From JADHUC01 sp964617665 (GTDB taxonomy: Bacteria > Planctomycetota > Planctomycetia > Pirellulales > Pirellulaceae): DNA of 27,859 nt. Both the position numbers and the translations under genes were made by a program. This document shows positions 1 to 8,319 of this stretch, one piece after another. The DNA lies in NCBI GenBank assembly GCA_964617665.1, contig CAZUAH010000146.1:1-27859 (forward strand), written 5' to 3'. How positions within the stretch are numbered: position 1 is the first letter of the stretch; every line of letters starts with the position of its first letter. Under the pieces are notes generated by a model. It had not been told where the DNA came from. It ran no database searches and saw nothing but the letters and a program-made list of their open reading frames with translations.

Positions 1-44
1 TGTTCGGTCACTCCGAACGACGCTGAGACGGGAGGGCTAATTGA

Positions 45-605
45 CGCCTTACAACCCGGATTACGGATGCTGCGCTCGGCCATCTGCGGAAACTGGATGG
101 GCTTGAATATCTAGGGCTTTGCCGTACGAACGTCACGGACGCAGGATTAGCGCACCTCAGACAGTCACGCAACCTCCGGATACTTGGCCTGGGTGGAACG
201 AGAGTCACCGATTCAGGATTAGGGCACCTGCGCGGACTGAGGAGGCTGACGATGCTCCAGCTTTCAGATACGAAGGTAACTGACACGGGCTTGAAGAGCT
301 TGGCGTCGCTCGAACATCTGTGGGAACTCGATCTCCGTGGAACGCAAGTAAGTGACGCAGGCATAGATGATTTGGGACGGCTGCCAGGGCTGCTTGGTGT
401 GTCCGTGGACCGATCAAACATCACGCCCGCTGGCGTCGCAAAGCTCAGGAAGATGTCGCCACGCCTCATCGTCCGTATAAGCGAAGAATCCGATGCACGC
501 AAAAGGGAGCAGAACTCCTTGATGGAGTCTCCACCAACAAGGAGCAGCAACCCTTTCTCTGACCCTGTCCGCCCCGTCCTTAGTCCTTTTCCTGACTCCG
601 ACTGA
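45..605 (+). pseudogene. Leucine-rich-repeat protein, 5'-truncated or frameshifted
   Basis: The frame read from position 45 encodes six leucine-rich-repeat units with the cores ITDAALGHL, VTDAGLAHL, VTDSGLGHL, VTDTGLKSL, VSDAGIDDL and ITPAGVAKL, followed by a polar Ser/Pro-rich tail of about 40 residues ending at the TGA at 603-605. In-frame stops lie at 24 and 42, and the first ATG (252) falls inside the repeat array, so an ordinary start is missing. The first bases of the window read in another frame as LIDALQPGL, which would join plausibly to the repeats after a frameshift near 55-60. Such repeats are common in planctomycete proteins of unknown role and probably bind protein partners. It could be a pseudogene, or a live gene whose start is an unusual codon; sequence left of the window would decide. 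Confidence 0.6.
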
Positions 606-1054
606 ATGACCAGCCCGTCCTGGTCCAGCGAGTTCCGTGCGACTCAAACGAACCACAGGGACAGTATCGAGAGTTCAGTTCAAAACCTAGCGCATCGTTG
701 GATATACTATTCTGGTATTCCGGTCCACCGACTCAAGACACGGGCCGAAAGTGGCAGCAATCGCGTGGGTGAATGGCTGGATCCCGTGGCCGGATCGTCA
801 GATCCTGCCACGCTTGCGACACGATTCTTGACAATTGGGTAGTGAGGAGACGCAATCGCGTTGCGGTCTCGTGTGGTCAAAATATTGAAACGAGGTGCAA
901 GTTCTTTGACGACTTGATTCTGCCGGCCTTCGATCGGTGAGATTTCGGCCGAGTCTCATGAACTCAGCGGTCCGAGATTGTCGCCGGTTGACCGTGATTC
1001 TGGAGTCAGCGCATAGCGGTAGCGTCACCGAAACAGCGGGCGAGCCTAGGATCG
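606..1054. other. Intergenic stretch with no supported gene
   Basis: Short open frames on both strands here have atypical composition, no ribosome binding site and no recognisable motif. I see no RNA gene or clear repeat. It lies between the broken leucine-rich-repeat gene and a transposase remnant, so it may be decayed accessory DNA. Confidence 0.5.
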
Positions 1055-1446
1055 CTAGGCAGCGTCTCGATAGTAGTGCCGCAGCAGACCACCGAGTCGC
1101 TCTCGGCATCGAATCTCGCCTTCGTCGCGACCGACTTCGTCTCCGGGCACGATGATCTGATTGCCGAGCCCCTGATGGTTGCGTTCTTCGTGGTAGTGGT
1201 CGAGATAGGTGTTCACAGCGCGACGCAGAGCATTCTCGCCGTTAATGCCTTGCGTCCCAAAGCCTTCCCTTTGACGGCCAAGACTCGGCGTTGGTTATCG
1301 GTCAGTAAGAGACGTTTCTTCCCCTGCGACTTCATCAGCGTTTCGACTTGCGTCTGATAGAACTCGATAATCTTCTGTTGCTCGCGATTCACCCAGCCGA
1401 CGAGAATCACGATGAGGAATTGCCAGGGTTGCAGGATGAGGTTCAT
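1055..1446 (-). pseudogene. Transposase (integrase-core family) remnant with internal deletion
   Basis: Read on the minus strand, positions 1446 to about 1250 encode the N-terminus of a DDE transposase of a kind frequent in planctomycetes: a hydrophobic start (MNLILQPWQFL), then REQQKIIEF, KKRLLLTDNQRR and KGKALGRKAL. After a change of reading frame near 1250, positions to the TAG at 1055-1057 encode the C-terminus of the same kind of protein: NTYLDHYHEERNHQGLGNQ, then GEIRCRERLGG and LRHYYRDAA. The central part holding the helix-turn-helix end and the DDE catalytic core (normally over 200 residues) is absent. The remnant therefore cannot encode an active enzyme. I saw no flanking terminal inverted repeats or target duplication. 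The family assignment rests on remembered similarity to IS3/IS481-like integrase proteins. Confidence 0.7.
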
Positions 1447-1765
1447 GATTTGCTCGATGGCGACGCGTCTGGAAATCGCAATCACCATCGACGGTTTGGG
1501 GCAGGCATGCAACGGGCTGCCACCGCTAGGAACCCAGAGGATGCCACGATCGGATCTGCCGAGTGCTGGTTCTGCGTTCTGGATAGAATGAGCGGTCCAG
1601 AGACGCCATCAGCGTTCCCATCGGCCCAGATCGCCGACATTCCTACCGCCTCTGGCGCGGCACTGGCTTCCGTCACTGGCTGGACCCTCATCAGCAAGTT
1701 CCTGCCACGGCACGCACCAATAGCCCCCGGCGGATGTATTAGCCCTACAGTTGCATTGAAATCGA
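1447..1765. other. Intergenic stretch with no supported gene
   Basis: Open frames cross this stretch on both strands, but none has a convincing start, motif or domain. It separates the transposase remnant from a long inverted repeat. Confidence 0.45.
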
Positions 1766-1910
1766 GTACGATGGCCCTCCGAGGCCGTCGTTTCAAGGGT
1801 GATTGCGACGTTCCGTCACGTTGTCCAGCTTTCACGAAGAGTGAATTGTGCGATCACTCCGAACACTTCATCGCGGCACAGCGTTCGACGGCCTCGGAGG
1901 GCCATCGTAC
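1766..1910. repeat. Perfect 25-bp inverted repeat, 95-bp spacer
   Basis: Arms at 1766-1790 and 1886-1910 are perfect reverse complements. The left arm begins GTACGATGGCCCTCC and ends GAGGCCGTCG. The 95-bp spacer holds no gene. The layout fits a small non-autonomous mobile element or a pair of palindromic repeat units in opposite orientation. Confidence 0.75.
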
Positions 1911-1958
1911 CAGTAATTTCTGCAACGCTGGGCTTAGCCCTTTTGGTGGCAAGATATC

Positions 1959-2025
1959 GGGAGGGCGAAGCTCCCGCTGAGCCGTCTCCCCGATCGCTTC
2001 GGCTCGGCCGGAGCCTCGCCCTCCC
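1959..2025. repeat. Palindromic repeat, 26-bp arms
   Basis: Arms at 1959-1984 and 2000-2025 are reverse complements with three mismatches, around a 15-nt loop. The left arm begins GGGAGGGCGAAGCTCCCGC. From memory, similar words recur between genes in planctomycete genomes. Its sequence is unrelated to the neighbouring inverted repeat at 1766-1910. Confidence 0.7.
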
Positions 2026-2145
2026 ATTCGTGGTCACAGTCAGGGCTGCTGAAGAATCTCGCGAAAAGTCATAGGCGGACTGTATGCTACTGTTGTTTCC
2101 ACGTGATCACGTTTGCAGGCGGAGTCAAGTTGACTGCCCTTGTTG

Positions 2146-3180
2146 CTAAGCGTCTCGATCACCTGCCTTGAGGCTCGCCAGGTACCAAGAGGCCGTTTTT
2201 TTCAACGCAGCGTCGAGATCCTGGGCGGGCGTGAAGTCAAGCTGCCTTCGCGCCTTCTTCGCAGAACAAGCCCAGCTGGATACGGTTGCTTCTCGTATCT
2301 TGTCGAGGTTCAGAATGCTCGACCTTCCTCGAATTCGATTGAACATCTGGCACACACCACCGCTCACACGTCCGCCCCAACGCCAGAGAGGCCAGACAAA
2401 AACGCTCCGGTCGAGTGCCGCAGCTATCCGATGTCCTAACTCCCAGTACGTTGGATGCTCGGAGTCGTCGCACGCAAAGTAGTAGCCTTCAGGGGAGTAG
2501 TCACCAGCTGGGGCACCCGCCAGTCGCTCGCCGTACTGGGCTGCCTGCACGAGCAAACGCACGAGATCCTCGACGAAGATCAAGGACAAAGGTGGAGTTT
2601 GGAAGCCAACGACAACGTGAAGGCGGAAACGGTGGACGGACCGAAACAACGGGATCGTCACCGGATCGAATGGCCCCAAAGCAATGCCGGGCCGAATCAC
2701 GGTGCAAGGCAGATCCGAGGCCCGTTTTTGCAATTCGATCTCTCCGCGCCGTTTGCTACGGCCATAGTTGGACACGGGGCGCGGCACGTCCTGTTCACGA
2801 ATCGGATTTCGGTCCACCGAGGCGGGGCCGGCGGCTGCGAGCGACGAAACACATACCAGAGTCGGCGGTGTTGGGGCGAGCAGGCATGCATCGGCCAATA
2901 CTCCACACGCGACGGCATTGGTCCGATGCAGCTCGGTTCTATTGATCGCGTGCGTGAGCCCCGCCAGATGGAACACGACGTCCACGCCGGAGACGGCTCG
3001 TTGCATGTCGCTGATATCCAACAGATCACCGCGGACGATTTCGACATCCAGATTCGCCAAGTGATCAACGATCGATGTCGAGCGGGCGAAGCACCGAACT
3101 CGAATCCCTCGACGGAACAGTTCATCCACCAAATGACGACCGATAAAACCGCTGGCCCCAGTTACAAGCACACTGTCCAT
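2146..3180 (-). CDS. NAD-dependent epimerase/dehydratase (extended SDR)
   Basis: A 344-residue extended short-chain dehydrogenase. It has the N-terminal nucleotide-binding motif TGASGFIG (residues 7-14), GDLLD (51-55) for adenine contact, a HLAG motif at 71-74, SSL near 112-114, and the catalytic pair Tyr139 and Lys143 in YGRSK. The family acts on nucleotide sugars or on sterol/flavonoid-like substrates in the cytoplasm; the substrate cannot be told from sequence. I chose the ATG at 3180 because a GAGGTGG sequence precedes it at good spacing; an upstream in-frame TTG at 3204 lacks one. Length is normal for the family (about 310-350). It appears to be a single-gene unit followed by repeat-rich DNA. 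Confidence 0.85.
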   Translation of the reverse strand: MDSVLVTGASGFIGRHLVDELFRRGIRVRCFARSTSIVDHLANLDVEIVRGDLLDISDMQRAVSGVDVVFHLAGLTHAINRTELHRTNAVACGVLADACLLAPTPPTLVCVSSLAAAGPASVDRNPIREQDVPRPVSNYGRSKRRGEIELQKRASDLPCTVIRPGIALGPFDPVTIPLFRSVHRFRLHVVVGFQTPPLSLIFVEDLVRLLVQAAQYGERLAGAPAGDYSPEGYYFACDDSEHPTYWELGHRIAAALDRSVFVWPLWRWGGRVSGGVCQMFNRIRGRSSILNLDKIREATVSSWACSAKKARRQLDFTPAQDLDAALKKTASWYLASLKAGDRDA

Positions 3181-3291
3181 TGGAGTCGCCACCTCGCTAG
3201 TCAAAACGCTCTGGGATCCAACCCGCTCATCCTTTCATGCGGACGTTTATTGCACGGGCAGGTGCGAAGGCAAGCCAAAGGCGAAATCTGC

Positions 3292-3483
3292 TTAACTCCA
3301 GATGACGCCCAAGGCCCACAGCGATCCTAAGATTATGACGATCAGCCCAGTGACTTGGTAGAAGCGGTGGACTGCGTCGCCTTGGCCCCAGAGGATTTTT
3401 TGGCGGCGAACCGTCATCCGGTAGATGATGAATTCGCTTTTTCGAGTTCCGCAGATGAACATGAAGAGGCCGACGGCTGCCAC
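3292..3483 (-). CDS. Small membrane protein, unknown function
   Basis: A 63-residue protein with a hydrophobic N-terminal segment (AAVGLFMFICG), a basic middle (YRMTVRRQK, then WGQGDAVHRFYQ) and a second strongly hydrophobic segment near the C-terminus (TGLIVIILGSLWALGVIW). It therefore probably spans the membrane twice. The start is a GTG directly after an in-frame TGA, with a GGGGG tract about 7 nt upstream acting as a likely ribosome binding site. I do not recognise a named family. It lies 111 nt upstream of the epimerase on the same strand and could be co-transcribed with it. Confidence 0.5.
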   Translation of the reverse strand: MAAVGLFMFICGTRKSEFIIYRMTVRRQKILWGQGDAVHRFYQVTGLIVIILGSLWALGVIWS

Positions 3484-3497
3484 TCAAGACCCCCAGA

Positions 3498-3908
3498 TTA
3501 GCTGCGTTTACGCGATCCCGTAGGCGTTGCCTGATGGATGTGTTCCGTCTGAGATACCGTCCGGCAAGTTGGCGCCTCGGCCTGCTCGGCGTTTCTCAAG
3601 GGAGGGTAAACCGTTTTCCAATCGCGCTTCATGTCGGCGATGGTCCAGTCACGCTGCTGAGCCTCGTCGAGAGCTTTATTAAGACGTCCGACGTGCGAAT
3701 CGCGGTCGTAGGCCCACTCTCGATCCGCGTCGGTGTGATGGACGAGCAAGCAGAATCGACGGCCTTCACCGGCAGCGGTCCACTGCAGCATCTGAAGATC
3801 ACCGTCGGAGTTGCCGAACGCCGCGATGGGGCGGCGGCCGATGAACTTGTTGATCGCCACCGGCTTCCCCTCCTTGTCGTCGATGAAGTCGACCTCGGGG
3901 AGACGGAC
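3498..3908 (-). pseudogene. HAD-family phosphatase, C-terminal remnant
   Basis: The minus-strand frame encodes the C-terminal third of a haloacid-dehalogenase-type hydrolase. It reads LPEVDFIDDKEGKPVAI, then the HAD motif IV region GRRPIAAFGNSDGDLQML, then LVHHTDADREWAYDR and a tail. The acidic pair that binds magnesium in these enzymes (GNSDGD) is present. The N-terminal part with the nucleophilic aspartate (DxDGT) is missing. The frame is closed by a stop a little upstream, and I found no continuation in the other frames up to 4240. The fragment therefore looks like a decayed or truncated gene. An internal GTG at 3860 could start a short product, but that product would lack the catalytic aspartate. 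Confidence 0.6.
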
Positions 3909-4249
3909 GGCAAGTATCCAGTATGCCGCCCCGTGACATGGCTATGCCGCCCAGACCCTATTTGCTGCGATCCGGAACCCCGCTGCTGCGAACAGCCGCC
4001 AGTCGCCAAAGGCAAGGTCCTAATAAAAGCGAGGTGAAGCACAACTGGTACTTCGTTTCACCAAACATACGAGAATCCTCTCTCTGCCACCACTTGTCCT
4101 TGGCTTTGCCGGAGTTAAATCGAAAGAGCGCGAAGACTCGGAAATAGGACGTCCGCGAGGCCGGGAATCCTCCTAAGCGAAATGCGTCTTCCCACTGAGG
4201 TTCAGTGAGCTCCAGCGCCACCGGTCTCGGGTTCTTTGCTTCGGTCTGC
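3909..4249. other. Stretch upstream of the HAD remnant, no supported gene
   Basis: A minus-strand open frame at 3958-4221 crosses this stretch, but it has no motif, no strong ribosome binding site and unusual composition (KDKWWQRED). I consider it unsupported. The region may contain the eroded front half of the phosphatase or scar DNA. Confidence 0.4.
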
Positions 4250-4738
4250 TCACCATTCGAGCAATATCCAGACGAAGTGTGGAAGCGCGAAAACGCTCAG
4301 AATCTGCGACAAGAGGTAGATGATTCCGAGGCTGGCGGCGGCATACCAGAGGTAGGTTTGCCTCTTGATCAGACTGTCGACGCCAATTTGGCCGTTGGCC
4401 GCATCTCGCAGCCGCCGGGCGTACATCCCGAACATGATCGAAAAGGTCCCCATCAGGCCGCCGACAACCAGGCCGACAATCGCTCGGACCAAGTTGTCCC
4501 AATCCACGCTCCTTTCCACCTCGCCGAGATACTCAGCGACGGGGTCGGTCGTGCATACGGCCATCAAATTCCGACCGGCCACGAGTAGTCGAACAGCCGC
4601 GTAGACAAACAGGCTTACCGCTATCACCTGCGCGGCTACGCGCTGTCGACACAACTTCCTGCGCAGAAGGGCTTGGCTGCTCCCGCACTCCGTCGCTTTG
4701 TGTTCTTCGGAAGATTCGTATGGATTCTGATCACTCAT
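4250..4738 (-). CDS. Three-helix membrane protein, unknown function
   Basis: A 162-residue protein with a polar N-terminus starting MSDQNPYESS and three predicted membrane helices at about 35-55, 84-106 and 129-152. The opening D-NPY motif is common on small membrane proteins of planctomycetes, which supports a real gene and a planctomycete host. Between helices 1 and 2 lies an acidic loop (VAEYLGEVERSVDW). No catalytic motif is visible. The start at 4738 lacks a strong ribosome binding site, although the conserved N-terminal wording supports it. A palindromic repeat lies 15 bp upstream. Confidence 0.65.
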   Translation of the reverse strand: MSDQNPYESSEEHKATECGSSQALLRRKLCRQRVAAQVIAVSLFVYAAVRLLVAGRNLMAVCTTDPVAEYLGEVERSVDWDNLVRAIVGLVVGGLMGTFSIMFGMYARRLRDAANGQIGVDSLIKRQTYLWYAAASLGIIYLLSQILSVFALPHFVWILLEW

Positions 4739-4753
4739 GGCAAGGACAGTCTT

Positions 4754-4823
4754 GTAGGTTATGCTTTAGCATACCATCGCGTTCTTCGCTGCCGGACGAA
4801 CGATATGCTGAAGCATAACCTAC
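4754..4823. repeat. Palindromic repeat, 20-bp arms
   Basis: Arms at 4754-4773 (GTAGGTTATGCTTTAGCATA) and 4804-4823 are reverse complements with one mismatch, around a 30-nt spacer. Each arm is itself nearly palindromic (TATGCT-T-AGCATA). It occupies the gap between the Lon protease stop and the membrane-protein start. It may double as a transcription terminator, but there is no T tract. Confidence 0.7.
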
Positions 4824-4866
4824 GCGCGGATCGTTTGCGGCAAGGACGGCCTCTTACGGAGATGCC

Positions 4867-7296
4867 TCACGCTTTCTCTTCTTCGTTGGACTTCTCCGGT
4901 TTCGGTTCCTTGCTGTATTCGCGACGGAGATTGAACATCTCCATCAGCCGCTCCGCCACGCGTCCGTTGACCGTCCCTTCCGGGTATTGGCCATCTTCGT
5001 CCGGCACGCCGGCTGGCACGCCGGTCAGCAAGGTGATCGCCTGATCCACAGTCTCGATCGGGTGGACGTGAAACTTGCCGTCGGTCGCCGCTTCGACCAC
5101 ATCCTGACGCAGCATCAGGTGCTTGACGTTGGTTGACGGGATCAATACGCCCTGGTCGCCGGTCAGACCTCTCGCCTTGCACACGTCAAAGAAACCTTCG
5201 ATCTTCTCGTTCGCTCCGCCTATCGGCTGTACCTGACCGTGCTGGTTCACCGAACCGGTCACGGCGAACGACTGTTTGATCGGCACGCCGGACAACGCCG
5301 ATAGTAGCGCACACAATTCGGCCACCGATGCGCTGTCGCCATCAACCATTCCGTACGACTGCTCGAACACCAAGCTGGCCGAAAGCGAAAGTGGGTGATC
5401 CTTGGCGTATCGCGAAGCCAGGAACGATGAGAGGATAAGCACGCCCTTCGAGTGAATCGCGCCGCCCAGATCCACCTCTCGTTCGATGTCGACCACCTCG
5501 CCCTTGCCCAAACGAGCCGTGGCGGTGATACGTGAAGGCCGGCCAAACGCAAAGTTCCCCATATCCAGAACGGCCAATCCGTTGATCTGCGCCACCTGCT
5601 CACCTTCGGTGTCAATCAACATTGTTCCGCGCTGTATTTCCTCCTGGATCCGCTCGCGCAAACGATCGGATCGATAGATTTGCTTGTCAATCGCCTTCTG
5701 GACGTGATCCTCGGTGACTGTCTCGCCTTCGGCTTCGCTGGCCCAATAGTCGGCCTCGCGAATCAAGTCCGCCACGGTCCGCATATGCGTTGTCAGCTTT
5801 TCCGAATCACTAGCGACTCGCGCGCTTTGCTCGATCACACGAGCTACCGCCGTCCTATCAAACGGAAGGTGTTTCTCGCGGCGAATCAGAGTTGCGATCA
5901 GCTTTGCGTACAGCAGACAGTTCTCGGGGCTGCAATCCATCTGCTCTTCAAAATCGGCCGCCACCTTGAACAGCTCGGCGAAATCGTGGTCGTGCTGGTA
6001 AAGCATGTAGTATAGCATCCGGCTGCCCAGCAGAGCGATCTTCACATCCAACGGAATTGGCTCCGGTTCCAGCGAAACGGTGCTGATCGAACTGAGTTCC
6101 TCGGCTAGGGACTGCACTCGAATATGCTTGCCATACAGCGCCCGTTTTAGCCCCTCCCACGCGTACGGCTGCTGGAACAGTCGAATCGCCTCGATGACCA
6201 GATAGCCGCCATTGGCGCGGTGTAGCGCACCAGGCTTGACGTGCGTAAAGCCGGTCACCAACGTGCCCATATGCTGTTCGTATTCAACGCGTCCCAGGAG
6301 ATTCTGAAAGCTTGGGTGTTCTTCGTAGACAACGGGCGCGCCTTCGGTCTTGCTGTTGTCGACAATCAGATTGACGTGGTAGTCCTCCAACGGACTGCGT
6401 CGCTGTTTCGCAATGCCCAGCAAAGCGGCTGGCTCCTCTTCCGTCGGATTGAACTCGTCGACGTTGTCGACCACGTCGGCCTGTACCGCCTCCAAGTGCT
6501 CTACGACTTTCGGCAACTCGGCGTACCGTCTCTTCAACCTCGCAAACAAACCACGGACTGCCGTGCCGGCTGCTCTGCGATTTATTTCCTTGACCTTGTC
6601 ACGAGTATCTCGCTTCAATTGCGGCGCTTCTTCGACGAAGTCCTTTAGTTCCTCCTGCAGTTCCTCGACTGCCTTCTGAATGCGACCTTTCTCTTCGTCC
6701 GGCAGTTTCTCGTATTCATCAGGGCTGAGTACTTCGCCATCGCGCACCGGGGCCAGGGCAAACCCCGAGGGCGTCCGTATTACCTGGACCCCTTTCGACG
6801 TTGCTTTCTCGGAGAGTTCCTTGAACGCCTCTTCCTGGCCGCTCTTGGCAACCTTTTCGATTTCCTGCCTGCGGTCCTTATGGTCGTCTGATTCCAACTC
6901 CTCTGGAATCGACGAACGCAAATCCTCGATCAGTTCCTCCATGTCGCGGACAAGTTCCGCGCCACGGCCAGCCGGCAGTTCGAGCACGTTCGGCTTGTGC
7001 TGGTCCTCGAAATTGTTGACGTAACACCAATCCGAGGGCTGCCCCTCCGAGGCCGATTTCTGCTCCAGAAACGCCTGGACAATGGTCCGTTTTCCCACGC
7101 CCGGCGGTCCGATGACGTACAAGTTGTAGCCATCGCGGCGAATGCGAATGCCGAAGCGCACGGCATCCAAAGCCCGCGCCTGCCCGAGGAATTCGTGAAG
7201 ATCCTCCAGGTCGTTGGTCGTTTCGAAATCGAACTGGGTCGGATCACAACGCCAACACAATGCGGAAGCATCCAATGCCTTGACTTCTTCGTTCAT
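4867..7296 (-). CDS. Lon-family ATP-dependent protease
   Basis: An 809-residue protein of the Lon-like AAA+ protease group (LonB/YcbZ type). The Walker A motif is GPPGVGKR (about 63-70). A charged, probably coiled-coil insertion runs over about 130-290. The Lon proteolytic domain at the C-terminus carries the catalytic Ser655 in DGDSAS and Lys698 in GANEKIEG, 43 residues apart as in E. coli Lon. The N-terminal substrate-binding domain of classical Lon is absent, as in this subfamily. Cytosolic degradation of damaged or regulatory proteins is the expected role. The ATG at 7296 follows GGAAAGG at good spacing; the frame stays open upstream but without signals. A HEAT-repeat gene ends 115 bp upstream on the same strand, so the two may be an operon. 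Confidence 0.9.
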   Translation of the reverse strand: MNEEVKALDASALCWRCDPTQFDFETTNDLEDLHEFLGQARALDAVRFGIRIRRDGYNLYVIGPPGVGKRTIVQAFLEQKSASEGQPSDWCYVNNFEDQHKPNVLELPAGRGAELVRDMEELIEDLRSSIPEELESDDHKDRRQEIEKVAKSGQEEAFKELSEKATSKGVQVIRTPSGFALAPVRDGEVLSPDEYEKLPDEEKGRIQKAVEELQEELKDFVEEAPQLKRDTRDKVKEINRRAAGTAVRGLFARLKRRYAELPKVVEHLEAVQADVVDNVDEFNPTEEEPAALLGIAKQRRSPLEDYHVNLIVDNSKTEGAPVVYEEHPSFQNLLGRVEYEQHMGTLVTGFTHVKPGALHRANGGYLVIEAIRLFQQPYAWEGLKRALYGKHIRVQSLAEELSSISTVSLEPEPIPLDVKIALLGSRMLYYMLYQHDHDFAELFKVAADFEEQMDCSPENCLLYAKLIATLIRREKHLPFDRTAVARVIEQSARVASDSEKLTTHMRTVADLIREADYWASEAEGETVTEDHVQKAIDKQIYRSDRLRERIQEEIQRGTMLIDTEGEQVAQINGLAVLDMGNFAFGRPSRITATARLGKGEVVDIEREVDLGGAIHSKGVLILSSFLASRYAKDHPLSLSASLVFEQSYGMVDGDSASVAELCALLSALSGVPIKQSFAVTGSVNQHGQVQPIGGANEKIEGFFDVCKARGLTGDQGVLIPSTNVKHLMLRQDVVEAATDGKFHVHPIETVDQAITLLTGVPAGVPDEDGQYPEGTVNGRVAERLMEMFNLRREYSKEPKPEKSNEEEKA

Positions 7297-7411
7297 CCCA
7301 TTCCTTTCCTGAGCAGTCCCACAGGCAGACGAGTGTTTGTGATATGACTTTCTTGTCGATCTGCCGACTGCGAATGTCCCGGAAACCGATGGCAAGTCAC
7401 GGAAACATGAG

Positions 7412-8047
7412 CTACTCGGACGGCAAATCGGGGACCTCCATGCCACGTGTACGCAACGAACGTGCAATATCTATCCTGAAATCGCCAGTCACAGTTTCGA
7501 AGGCCGTTTGCAGTGCCGCAAGTGCCATCTTTGTGGGCATGCGTTCCAAGGCTACACGTGCGTCCTCGCGAAGCTCGTCGTTGTCCAGCAGATCCGCGAT
7601 GACGTCGACGACCGGATCGTCGCCAATTTCCGACAGCATGGCAACGGCCTCGCGACGAACGGCGACCGGCTGAGTTGGGGCCAATAGGTCGAGTAGTACG
7701 CCAATCGCGGCCTCCTTTTCCTCACCAGCACCCGGGCGTCCGACGTGTCGAACGATCTTCCACAGAGCGCGTTTGGCGGCACGTCCGACCTCGAGTGGAT
7801 GGCTCAATTCCTGCTGCTTTGCTGCGATCTTGTTCCTCGCCTCTTCGTCTCGCCCAGCACGCTCCAGAATAGCGAGCTCCTTGCCCAAGGCCGCCACAAC
7901 TGGCGCCGTCTGGGCCATGGTGGCGGCCAGCGTTTTGATCGCCTCGGTTCCTACCTCCCGAGCCGCCATCCACGCCTCGCTGCGGACATCCGGATCGGTA
8001 CTGTTGATTTTCTCCAGGAGAGTGTCCAATGTCATCTTGGTTCCCAT
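7412..8047 (-). CDS. HEAT-repeat protein
   Basis: A 211-residue all-helical protein with HEAT/PBS-lyase-type repeats, clearest in VRREAVAMLSEIGDDPVVDVIADLL followed by REDARVALERM. Similar helical hairpins occur near the N-terminus (DVRSEAWMAAREVG). A charged helix with ERAGRDEEARNKIAAKQQ lies in the middle. No catalytic residues are visible; such proteins usually act as scaffolds or partners. The ATG at 8047 has a GAGG about 9 nt upstream and is preferred over an in-frame start 39 nt earlier. The gene lies directly upstream of the Lon-like protease on the same strand and is divergent from aconitase. A functional link to the protease is only suggested by position. Confidence 0.75.
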   Translation of the reverse strand: MGTKMTLDTLLEKINSTDPDVRSEAWMAAREVGTEAIKTLAATMAQTAPVVAALGKELAILERAGRDEEARNKIAAKQQELSHPLEVGRAAKRALWKIVRHVGRPGAGEEKEAAIGVLLDLLAPTQPVAVRREAVAMLSEIGDDPVVDVIADLLDNDELREDARVALERMPTKMALAALQTAFETVTGDFRIDIARSLRTRGMEVPDLPSE

Positions 8048-8232
8048 GTGTCGGTCCTCGTGTCGTATGAGGGTATTGTGCAACAATCAGACTGGAATGT
8101 CTATTGTTCGGAATGCCGCTATTGAACCATCAGACCATAGAAAACACGGGGGCAATTCGCTAGAATCTCATGAGTTGTCGGTAGCGGACACTCCGAAACC
8201 CGGCAACGAAGTGAATCAAACGGTGCATTACA

Positions 8233-8263
8233 GAAGCCCGGCCTTGCACAGAGGCCGGGCTTC
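8233..8263. terminator. GC-rich hairpin upstream of aconitase
   Basis: Perfect 11-bp arms at 8233-8243 (GAAGCCCGGCC) and 8253-8263 enclose a 9-nt loop, followed on the + strand by a T/C-rich run. It looks like a Rho-independent terminator. However, it sits between two divergent genes, 57 bp before the aconitase start, so it could be an attenuator in a leader or the end of an unseen small transcript. Confidence 0.45.
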
Positions 8264-8319
8264 TTGTCTGCCTTTCCCTGCCTAACCACTCTCAATCGCA
8301 CGGATCTGGAAACAAATCG

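Noticed and set aside
1348..1980. 210-residue + strand open frame
   Set aside because: Composition is poor, there are no motifs, and it runs over the transposase remnant and the inverted repeat arms.
2101..2112. 12-bp perfect palindrome ACGTGATCACGT
   Set aside because: It lies beyond the 3' end of the epimerase with no gene to regulate, and a palindrome this short can arise by chance.
2455..3330. Long + strand open frame opposite the epimerase
   Set aside because: It has no domain or start signal, and the minus strand encodes a clear extended SDR with all its motifs.
3958..4221. 87-residue minus-strand frame upstream of the HAD remnant
   Set aside because: No family, no ribosome binding site and odd composition; reported only as a gap.
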